Part shown: positions 1-5,384 of the stretch, one piece after another | Layout of the letters: each line of letters begins with the position of its first letter | How positions within the stretch are numbered: the stretch's first letter is position 1 | The notes under the pieces: generated by a model | What the model was told of the DNA's origin: nothing | Databases searched by the model: none | What the model saw: only the letters and a program-made list of their open reading frames with translations | DNA from: Zymomonas sp. | GTDB lineage: Bacteria > Pseudomonadota > Alphaproteobacteria > Sphingomonadales > Sphingomonadaceae | Direction of reading: 5' to 3' | Assembly: GCA_027489105.1 (NCBI GenBank) | Contig: JAIYAJ010000465.1 | Span: 1 to 5,384 of the forward strand | DNA: 5,384 nt | Translations under genes and position numbers: made by a program

Positions 1-233
1 AAATCGTCCTCGACCGCAAGGTCGCCGACAAGCGCATCTTCCCGGCGATGGATGTCGGCAAGTCCGGCACCCGCAAGGAAGAGCTGCTGGTCGACAAGGG
101 CAAGCTGTCGAAGATGTGGGTCCTGCGCCGCATCCTGATGCAGATGGGCACGATCGACGCGATGGAGTTCCTTCTCGACAAGATGAAGGATTCGAAGACC
201 AACGAGGATTTCTTCGACTCGATGAACTCCTGA
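1..233 (+). CDS. rho: Transcription termination factor Rho, C-terminal part (partial)
   Basis: The last 76 residues of Rho are read from base 3 to the TGA at 231-233; the gene starts outside the window. Rho is the hexameric RNA-dependent ATPase that loads on unstructured C-rich transcripts and ends transcription in the cytoplasm. The visible part is the C-terminal end of the ATPase/translocase domain. It carries the conserved stretch [15 protein letters not shown], then SGTRKEELL, then [22 protein letters not shown] and the typical end [11 protein letters not shown]. It aligns with E. coli Rho ([34 protein letters not shown] as remembered) without gaps and ends at the usual place, so it looks intact. 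Identification is secure; only the fragment can be judged. Confidence 0.97.
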   Translation, partial: IVLDRKVADKRIFPAMDVGKSGTRKEELLVDKGKLSKMWVLRRILMQMGTIDAMEFLLDKMKDSKTNEDFFDSMNS

Positions 234-237
234 GCCG

Positions 238-267
238 GGGTCGCTCGGCGCGGCCCTCCCTCCTTCT
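238..267 (+). terminator. Weak candidate terminator after rho
   Basis: Five bases after the rho stop, GGGTCG (238-243) can pair with CGGCCC (251-256), with one G-U pair and a 7-base loop. A pyrimidine run (TCCCTCCTTCT, 257-267) follows. The tail is C-rich with few T, so this is not a textbook intrinsic terminator. It may only protect the 3' end, or be a C-rich site for Rho itself. Confidence 0.3.
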
Positions 268-322
268 GCCACGGACAGAGATCTATCGCGCTTGCCTCTG
301 AGGCAGCAGGGCGTGAAGATCG

Positions 323-360
323 CGGTCCGGAGTCCCATCGAACGGGACCGGGGAGAGGAG
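323..360 (+). promoter_or_regulatory. Alternative hairpins next to the Shine-Dalgarno of the cyclase gene
   Basis: GGACCG (345-350) can pair with CGGTCC (323-328; 6 bp, 16-base loop). The overlapping GGGAC (344-348) can instead pair with GTCCC (332-336; 5 bp, 7-base loop). The two pairings exclude each other. The shared 3' arm ends directly before a purine-rich ribosome binding site, with AGGAG at 356-360, 8 bases before the ATG at 369. The strong SD supports the start. A role of the hairpins in translation is inference only. A separate small palindrome, TGCC-TCTGA-GGCA, lies at 293-305. I saw no convincing sigma70 promoter between 234 and 368. Confidence 0.35.
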
Positions 361-368
361 AGCGAGGC

Positions 369-1307
369 ATGGCGACCGAGGCCTGGGACAGACTGGCCGA
401 AAGGCTTCGCAACTGGGGCCGTTGGGGGCCGGAGGACGAGCGTGGGACGCTCAATCATATCGGTCCCGAAGCGCTTCGTCGCGGAGCAGGTGCCGTTCGT
501 CAGGGCAAGCTGTTCGCACTCGGACTGAACTGTGACTCGAACGGCCCGCAGATCGGGACATTCCGGTCGAACCCCATCAAATATGTCACCGAGCTGTTCA
601 CGCCGATCGCGGAGGGCAGCGATGTCCAATATTGCGACGACGTCATTCATATGTGCTTGCAGGCGTCGACCCAATGGGACGCCTTCGCCCACATGCATTA
701 TGGCGGGCAGCTCTATAATGGCCTGGACGCGCGCAGCCATGTCGATGCACGGCACGGTGCGCATCGCTGCGGCATCGAGCATCTGGCACTGCCGGGAATC
801 AGTTCGCGTGGCGTCCTGCTCGACATCGCCCGGCTCAAGGGCATGGACATGCTGCCGCGCACCTATGTCATCACCCCCGACGACATGAACGCGGCCTGTG
901 TGGCGGCAGGCATCACGATTGAGGCGGGCGACATCATTCTGGTTCGGACGGGGATGATCCGGCTGTTCACCGACACCGGCGACGCCCACGCCTTCCATGG
1001 CGCGCAGGCGGGCCTCGGCGCCGATGTCGTCGAATGGCTCCACGATCATGATGTCGCTGCGGTGGCCGCCGACAATATGGCGGTCGAGGCGTTGGGGATC
1101 GAACCCGATCCGCGCTATGATGTCCCCTTGCCCGTCCACATGCTGGCGCTGCGCGACATGGGCATGCCGCTGGGCGAAATCTTCAATCTCGAAGCGCTGG
1201 CAGCCGATTGTGCGGCCGACAGGCAATATGATTTCCTGCTGTCCGCGCCGCCGCTGCCCGTGACCGGCGGTTTCGGTTCACCGGTCAATCCGCAGGCGAT
1301 CAAATAG
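369..1307 (+). CDS. Cyclase family protein (kynurenine formamidase-like metal hydrolase fold)
   Basis: This 312-residue protein belongs to the cyclase/KynB superfamily (PF04199), metal-dependent hydrolases that open amide or lactone-like bonds; the substrate cannot be told from sequence. No signal peptide is seen, so it is probably cytoplasmic. The family core is recognisable: the motif region ASTQWDAFAHMHYGG at 99-113 with D104 and H108, then LYNG, SRGVLLDIARLKG at 146-158, GDIILVRTG at 187-195, AADNMAVE at 233-240, and PLPVHMLALRDMGMPLGEIFNLEALA near the end with H257 and E270. The usual HxGTHxDxPxH signature is altered: the first two metal-binding His correspond to Q98 and Q102 here. I recall the same TQWD form in the roughly 300-residue branch of the family, so it is a branch mark rather than decay. 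The start is set by AGGAG 8 bases upstream. It converges on the next gene, 19 bp away, and appears to be a single-gene unit. KynB itself is shorter and keeps the His residues, so a kynB label is not justified. Confidence 0.85.
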   Translation: MATEAWDRLAERLRNWGRWGPEDERGTLNHIGPEALRRGAGAVRQGKLFALGLNCDSNGPQIGTFRSNPIKYVTELFTPIAEGSDVQYCDDVIHMCLQASTQWDAFAHMHYGGQLYNGLDARSHVDARHGAHRCGIEHLALPGISSRGVLLDIARLKGMDMLPRTYVITPDDMNAACVAAGITIEAGDIILVRTGMIRLFTDTGDAHAFHGAQAGLGADVVEWLHDHDVAAVAADNMAVEALGIEPDPRYDVPLPVHMLALRDMGMPLGEIFNLEALAADCAADRQYDFLLSAPPLPVTGGFGSPVNPQAIK

Positions 1308-1326
1308 GCTATAAGGCCTTGGGTCA

Positions 1327-1836
1327 TCAGCCGGTCAGCAGGGCATAGTCCTGCCCTGCGAAGCGATGCGGGAGAGCTGCGTCTTCGGCTCGGCCGACGA
1401 AGACCGCCCAGACACCGCCGGGACGCCAGATGCTATCAAGCCGTGCAGCAGCCTCGGCGATATCGTTACCCAGCACCAGCGCCCGCCGGTAGAAGAAGGC
1501 CGAGACGCGGGCGTTCAGGATGCAATGGACATGAACATTGCGGCCGTGGAGACTATCGAGCGCAGCCATGAAATGATCGAAATCGCTGTCTGTTGGTGCG
1601 ACGAAATCGACGGGAATGTGGACATAGCCCATTCCCAGTGTCGTAACGCTCGCAGCTTCGTCGACGAGCGCGTCTTCGTGGCTGTGCAGGGCCAGGTTGA
1701 TGACGTCGGAAACGCCGATAGCTGCCAGCAGATTCAGCTGCTCTTCAGTGGGCTGACCGGAGGTCGTCAGGCGATCGTCGAGACGCCGCCAGGCGCGGAT
1801 CGAAACAGGGTCTTGGGCTTGTGAAGGGCGCGTCAT
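1327..1836 (-). CDS. Protein tyrosine phosphatase-like protein (DUF442 / beta-lactamase hydrolase-like family)
   Basis: A small protein of the DUF442 type (PF04273), related to tyrosine/dual-specificity phosphatases and found fused to metallo-hydrolases in BLH proteins; here it stands alone. In numbering from the first possible ATG (1845; 172 residues) it shows SGQPTEEQL at 29-37, GVSDVINLAL at 44-53, the strand YVHIPVDF at 75-82 with general-acid candidates D80 and D87, and the P-loop VHCILNARVSAF at 106-117 with C108, R113 and S115. The loop is HC-x4-R, one residue shorter than canonical HC-x5-R. No signal peptide is seen. Start: ATG codons stand at 1845, 1842 and 1836. AAGGA at 1850-1846 touches the first but lies 9 bases before the third, so I chose 1836 (protein start MTRPSQAQ). 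It lies 136 bp downstream of yggS on the same strand, with hairpins between. Substrate and even catalytic activity are unknown. Confidence 0.75.
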   Translation of the reverse strand: MTRPSQAQDPVSIRAWRRLDDRLTTSGQPTEEQLNLLAAIGVSDVINLALHSHEDALVDEAASVTTLGMGYVHIPVDFVAPTDSDFDHFMAALDSLHGRNVHVHCILNARVSAFFYRRALVLGNDIAEAAARLDSIWRPGGVWAVFVGRAEDAALPHRFAGQDYALLTG

Positions 1837-1866
1837 GGGCATCATTCCTTGCGATGGTGCCCAGGC

Positions 1867-1890
1867 GAGCGGCGGGCTCAGCCCGCGCTC
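1867..1890 (-). promoter_or_regulatory. Strong GC-rich hairpin upstream of the phosphatase-like gene
   Basis: GAGC + GCGGGC (1867-1870, 1872-1877) pairs with GCCCGC + GCTC (1881-1890) around a TCA loop. This is a 10-bp stem with one bulged G at 1871. On the minus strand it lies about 20-30 bases upstream of the start codons of the phosphatase-like gene. Neither side has a T-run, so it is not a classical intrinsic terminator. It may stabilise the end of the yggS message or fold in the 5' leader of the next gene. Confidence 0.45.
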
Positions 1891-1923
1891 CCCGATGGTG
1901 ATCCATCCTCGTCGCCAGTCACG

Positions 1924-1954
1924 CGGTCTACATACTATGTCAGACCGGATTTTG
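1924..1954 (+). terminator. Hairpin with short T-run, terminator-like on the + strand
   Basis: CGGTCT + ACAT (1924-1933) pairs with ATGT + AGACCG (1937-1940, 1942-1947) around an ACT loop. The stem has 10 bp with one bulged C at 1941. GATTTTGC follows, with TTTT at 1950-1953. As RNA this fits a terminator only when read rightward, opposite to both neighbouring genes; it could stop antisense transcription coming through the cyclase gene before it enters yggS. The near-symmetry could equally be a protein-binding site. Confidence 0.35.
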
Positions 1955-1981
1955 CATGGCTAGCTGACAAAGACAAAGAGC

Positions 1982-2668
1982 TCAGCTGCGTTCGCCGAAC
2001 AGGGCCGTGCCGATCCGGACGTGTGTCGCGCCGAGCATGATGGCGGTTTCGAAGTCCGAAGACATGCCCATGCTGAGTCCGGTCAGGCCGTGGCGTTCCG
2101 CGAGCTTCGCCAATAGCGCGAAATAAGGCGCGGGTTCGACGTCGAGCGGGGGAACCGCCATCAGTCCGACGATGGCGAGCCCAGCGTCGCGGGCCCGCAC
2201 GAGGGTGGCGGGAAGGTCCGCAATGGCGCAGCCGCCCTTCTGGTCTTCTTCGCCGATATTCACCTGGACGAAGCAGTCTGGTCGCCGACCCTGGCGATCC
2301 ATGGCCTTGGCCAGCGCGTCGATCAGCGAGGGGCGGTCGACCGAATGGATCGCATCGAACAGGGCGACGGCCTGCTCGGCCTTGTTCGATTGGAGCTTTC
2401 CGATGAGATGGAGCTTCAGTCCGTCGGTGCCGCGCAATTCGGGCCATTTCTCCGCGGCTTCCTGCACCCGGTTCTCGCCGAAGGAGCGGTGGCCGGCGGC
2501 GATCAGGGGGGCGATGGCCATCGTGGGCTTGGTCTTCGACACGGCGATCAGATCGATATCGCTGGCCTTCCTGTCGGCCAGCGCGGCGGCATGGGCGATC
2601 CGAGACAGGATCGCCTCGACGCGCTGTTGTGCGGGAAGGAGATCGGCGGTGGTGGTGCTATCGGGCAT
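1982..2668 (-). CDS. yggS: YggS/PLPBP-type pyridoxal 5'-phosphate homeostasis protein
   Basis: This 228-residue protein is the usual length for the YggS/PROSC/YBL036C family (alanine-racemase-like N-terminal fold, PF01168). The family binds PLP on a lysine and buffers vitamin B6 and amino-acid/keto-acid pools in the cytoplasm; no catalytic activity is established. Family motifs run in order: DLIAVSKTKP at 39-48 with the PLP lysine K45, SFGENRVQEA at 62-71, LHLIGKLQSNK at 86-96, HSVDRPSLI at 108-116, FVQVNIGEEDQKGG at 133-146, GLMAVPP at 168-174, LSMGMSSDFETAI at 198-210 and THVRIGTALFGER at 215-227. All key segments are present and there is no frameshift. The start at 2668 gives normal family spacing; a weak GGAG lies 3 bases before it. 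The start codon is only 22 bp from that of the divergent TenI-like gene. The stop codon lies in a small inverted repeat (AGCTGA 1962-1967 / TCAGCT 1982-1987). Confidence 0.96.
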   Translation of the reverse strand: MPDSTTTADLLPAQQRVEAILSRIAHAAALADRKASDIDLIAVSKTKPTMAIAPLIAAGHRSFGENRVQEAAEKWPELRGTDGLKLHLIGKLQSNKAEQAVALFDAIHSVDRPSLIDALAKAMDRQGRRPDCFVQVNIGEEDQKGGCAIADLPATLVRARDAGLAIVGLMAVPPLDVEPAPYFALLAKLAERHGLTGLSMGMSSDFETAIMLGATHVRIGTALFGERS

Positions 2669-2690
2669 GGGCTCCGCTATAGAAGCGCCG
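2669..2690. promoter_or_regulatory. Candidate shared bidirectional promoter between yggS and the TenI-like gene
   Basis: Only 22 bp separate the two divergent start codons. At its centre lies CTATAG (2677... exact symmetric core TATA at 2678-2681), which gives a -10-like TATAGA (2678-2683) rightward and TATAGC (2681-2676) leftward. A start point about 7 bases after either hexamer would fall at or next to the respective ATG, so both mRNAs could be leaderless or nearly so. No good -35 is seen on either side, and the SD sequences are weak (GGAG 3 bases from yggS, none for the other gene). This is a pattern-based inference. Confidence 0.4.
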
Positions 2691-3251
2691 ATGAAACGCC
2701 GCCAGCCCGTGCTGCCGCATCTGTGGCTGATGACCGACGAACGGCTCGGCGAAAGGCTGTTCGATGCGATCGACCGGCTGCCGCGCGGTTCGGGCGTAAT
2801 CTTCCGACACTATAGCCTGCCACCTGCCGAGCGTCGGCGGCTATTTGATGCCGTCCGCCGCCAGACCCGACGGCGAGGGCTGGTCCTGTTGCTGGCAGGA
2901 GACGAGCATATGGCTCGGCGCTGGGGGGCAGACGGAGCCCATCACCGTCAGCCGCATGCGCCGCGCTTCGGGACTTCGCCGGTGCATGATCGGCGCGAGA
3001 TACGGGCGGCGGAGCGATCGGGCGCCACCGCGCTCCTCCTCTCCCCGCTCTATGCGACACGCTCCCATCCCGGAGCGTCGGGTCTTGGCCGGATGCGCTT
3101 TGCCGCGCTCCTGCGCGCGACGCGTCTGCCGGTGATCGCTCTGGGGGGCATGACGGCTCGACGTGGGCGCCATGCGCGCTTGCTCGGCGCACAGGGCTGG
3201 GCGGCGATCGATGCTTGGGGCGGTCGGGCGTCCGGGCGAAAGCAAGCCTGA
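2691..3251 (+). CDS. Thiamine phosphate synthase/TenI-like family protein
   Basis: A 186-residue protein resembling the ThiE/TenI TIM-barrel family (PF02581). ThiE joins the pyrimidine and thiazole parts of thiamine; TenI-type relatives act as thiazole tautomerases or have unknown roles. Family-like segments: LWLMTDERL at 11-19, GVIFRHYSLP at 35-44, GLVLLLAGD at 63-71, GADGAHH at 79-85, SPVHDRREIRAAERSGATALLLSPLYATRSHPG at 96-128, then VIALGGM at 148-154 and GWAAIDAW at 169-176. Residues expected in true ThiE are missing: there is no lysine in the FRHY segment, and the TxTK phosphate loop reads TRSH (123-126). I therefore give no thiE symbol. No other thiamine gene is nearby. The frame stays open far upstream, but that part is antisense to yggS; the ATG at 2691 gives the normal N-terminus before the first barrel strand. 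It converges on the barrel-protein gene with a 9-bp gap. The C-terminal GGRASGRKQA tail is unstructured. Confidence 0.75.
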   Translation: MKRRQPVLPHLWLMTDERLGERLFDAIDRLPRGSGVIFRHYSLPPAERRRLFDAVRRQTRRRGLVLLLAGDEHMARRWGADGAHHRQPHAPRFGTSPVHDRREIRAAERSGATALLLSPLYATRSHPGASGLGRMRFAALLRATRLPVIALGGMTARRGRHARLLGAQGWAAIDAWGGRASGRKQA

Positions 3252-3260
3252 CGGCGGCTA

Positions 3261-3998
3261 TCAGAAGCGGAAGGCGGTTCCGACGTAGACCGACTGGCTG
3301 TCGCGACGCTGGTCGCTGGTCAGGTCGCTGTGGTCACGCTGGCTCTTGTAGCGAACGCCACCCGAGAGCTCCAGATTCTTGGTGAGCGAGAAAGAGCCAC
3401 CCAGATCGACCGAGAGGGCCTCTTCGGGTCCGCCGAGATTGGTCGCGCCGGTCGCCTTTTCGGTACCGAAGAGCAGGCGCGTGCTCCATTTGGAGCGCGA
3501 GTAGCTCACGCCGATATCCGCCATCTGACGGGTATCCGGAATGGTGCCGCCGTCGATGCGTGCGAAATCGCCCGACAGGGTGAAATGCTTCCAGCCCACC
3601 GACGCACCGAGGCTGTAGGCCGTCGGTGCCAGGCCCATGTTGAGCGCCGTGGTGTTCGGAATGCTGATCGTCGATCCGGCGAGCATGGTGGTGCTCGAGG
3701 TGCCCGGCTTGGACGAGCGGGCGCGGATGGCTACCGTTACCGCGCGCTTGCCATTGCCACCCGAGGGGGTGAAGCGGAAGCTGGGTTCGGCGAAGCTGCC
3801 GCCGACGCGATCGAACAGGGCGGCCTGGCGAGGATCGGACGCAGCGGGGGTGAAGAAGCCGATACCGCGGGCCTTCTTGCGGTCGACCTTGACCTTCGGC
3901 GCGGCGGGAGTCTTGGCGGCTGCGACCGGCACAGACAGGGCCAGCGACGCGAGCAGCGCCGTCCCCATCATCCTTGCCGTGACCCCCTTGACCATCAT
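3261..3998 (-). CDS. Small predicted outer-membrane beta-barrel protein, function unknown
   Basis: A 245-residue exported protein. Residues 1-28 form a signal peptide: K4 and R9, a hydrophobic stretch ALLASLALSVPV, then AAA with likely cleavage before K29. A basic Ala/Pro/Lys linker (29-45) is followed by GIGFFTPAASDPRQAALFDR at 45-64 and FRFTPSGGNGKRAVTVAIRARS at 74-95. From about 128 on, alternating-residue segments look like barrel strands: YSLGASVGWKHFTLSGDFARI, MADIGVSYSRSKWSTRLLFGTE, ALSVDLGGSFSLTKNLELSGGVRYKSQ and the terminal QSVYVGTAFRF. The last residue is Phe, the usual BAM-recognition end of outer-membrane proteins. Six to eight strands are possible. I recognise the style from sphingomonads but cannot name a function. 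The start is uncertain: ATG ATG occurs at 3998/3995 and again at 3971/3968; the first keeps the positive n-region. Upstream is the repeat-rich divergent region. Confidence 0.7.
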   Translation of the reverse strand: MMVKGVTARMMGTALLASLALSVPVAAAKTPAAPKVKVDRKKARGIGFFTPAASDPRQAALFDRVGGSFAEPSFRFTPSGGNGKRAVTVAIRARSSKPGTSSTTMLAGSTISIPNTTALNMGLAPTAYSLGASVGWKHFTLSGDFARIDGGTIPDTRQMADIGVSYSRSKWSTRLLFGTEKATGATNLGGPEEALSVDLGGSFSLTKNLELSGGVRYKSQRDHSDLTSDQRRDSQSVYVGTAFRF

Positions 3999-4009
3999 CC
4001 TGCCAATTC

Positions 4010-4080
4010 CGGACTTTTCTCTATGTCAGTCGGTTAGCACTCGATTCGAGTCTATGCCAGCCGCCTGCGGCGAAAGTCCG
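4010..4080. repeat. Nested repeats upstream of the barrel-protein gene
   Basis: An 8-bp perfect inverted repeat, CGGACTTT (4010-4017) and AAAGTCCG (4073-4080), encloses two imperfect direct repeats, TCTATGTCAGTCGG (4020-4033) and TCTATGCCAGCCGC (4051-4064), which match at 11 of 14 positions. Their starts are 31 bp apart, about three helical turns. Between them lies the 13-bp palindrome ACTCGA-T-TCGAGT (4039-4051). This is where the promoter of the leftward barrel gene (start 3998) should be, and no clear -35/-10 pair was found there. An operator region is a reasonable inference. Confidence 0.45.
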
Positions 4081-4177
4081 TCCCTGTTGCACAGACTCCA
4101 CAACCGCCCAACGCCTGTAGAGGCATATGTGTTTCAGATCGATGAATCTAACCGTGCGTCCGGAGCAACGTGGACCC

Positions 4178-4221
4178 TGCCTCGCGGGGCAAAGACATGT
4201 TGCCCGGTGGGGGCATGTGTC
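4178..4221. promoter_or_regulatory. Two TGCC...GGGCA palindromes overlapping the DUF3576 promoter
   Basis: Copy 1 is TGCCT-CGCG-GGGCA (4178-4191). Copy 2 is TGCCC-GGTGG-GGGCA (4201-4215), extended outward by GACA (4194-4197) and TGTC (4218-4221). Starts are 23 bp apart, close to two helical turns. Copy 2 covers the -35 and most of the spacer of the promoter at 4200-4227 and ends directly before its -10. The placement fits a repressor or activator site; the regulator is unknown. Confidence 0.4.
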
Positions 4222-4227
4222 TATAAC
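4200..4227 (+). promoter_or_regulatory. Predicted sigma70-type promoter of the DUF3576-leuS unit
   Basis: TTGCCC (4200-4205) and TATAAC (4222-4227) are separated by 16 bp. A start point near 4233-4235 would leave a leader of about 34 bases. An SD, AAGGA at 4253-4257, lies 10 bases before the ATG at 4268. This is the best promoter match in the window. The rest of 3999-4267 holds no gene; 4081-4177 is a moderately AT-richer stretch in which I see nothing specific. Confidence 0.55.
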
Positions 4228-4267
4228 GGCGCGCAACGCCTTTTCGAGCCCCAAGGACTTGCCTGAC

Positions 4268-5384
<1,117 letters not shown>

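Noticed and set aside
1306..1319. AGGC-TATAAG-GCCT hairpin between the convergent cyclase and phosphatase-like genes
   Set aside because: Only 4 base pairs and no T-run; not enough to call a terminator.
1366..1824. Open frame of 152 codons on the + strand opposite the phosphatase-like gene
   Set aside because: It is the antisense of a well-supported coding region, shows no family motif and has no ribosome binding site.
1935..2447. Arg/His-rich 170-codon minus-strand frame inside yggS
   Set aside because: It is an out-of-frame shadow of yggS, typical of GC-rich DNA.
2172..2690. Upstream in-frame extension of the TenI-like gene
   Set aside because: The extension is antisense to yggS; the barrel fold begins just after the ATG at 2691.
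4060..4071. GCCGC-CT-GCGGC palindrome
   Set aside because: Short GC-only palindromes are common at this base composition, and the loop is too small for all five pairs.
4127..4267. Longer N-terminus for the DUF3576 protein
   Set aside because: It would bury the signal peptide and lipobox and would place the start upstream of the predicted promoter.

Overview
The window looks like ordinary chromosome from a GC-rich alphaproteobacterium, most likely a sphingomonad. The base for this is strong GC-biased codon use, the DUF3576 lipoprotein directly upstream of leuS, a leucyl-tRNA synthetase without the zinc cysteines of the E. coli enzyme, and two proteins (the TenI-like protein and the small outer-membrane protein) whose style I associate with sphingomonads. 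No mobile element, CRISPR array, tRNA or rRNA was seen. I did not find a new multi-gene system; the items worth a second look are regulatory DNA and enzymes with altered active-site motifs.

Layout, left to right. Positions 1-233 are the 3' end of rho (+). After a 135-bp gap with hairpins, a 312-residue cyclase/kynurenine-formamidase-fold hydrolase (369-1307, +) converges on a small tyrosine-phosphatase-like protein of the DUF442 / beta-lactamase-hydrolase-like type (stop at 1327, -). The latter lies downstream of yggS (PLP homeostasis protein, 1982-2668, -) on the same strand, with a 136-bp gap holding two long hairpins. yggS is divergent from a TenI/ThiE-like protein (2691-3251, +), with only 22 bp between their start codons. 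That gene converges, with a 9-bp gap, on a small predicted outer-membrane beta-barrel protein (3261-3998, -).

The 269-bp divergent region 3999-4267 is the most structured non-coding stretch. It has an 8-bp inverted repeat enclosing two imperfect direct repeats and a 13-bp palindrome on the barrel-gene side. On the other side, two TGCC...GGGCA palindromes lie on top of a good sigma70-type promoter for the DUF3576 lipoprotein gene (4268-4711, +). leuS (GTG start at 4731, runs off the right edge) follows after 19 bp and probably shares that promoter.

Functionally the window mixes core information processing (Rho, LeuS), cofactor homeostasis (YggS, possibly the TenI-like protein), envelope proteins (lipoprotein, barrel protein) and two accessory enzymes of unknown substrate. 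There are three strand switches between 1 and 3300 and no sign of a shared pathway beyond the DUF3576-leuS pair.
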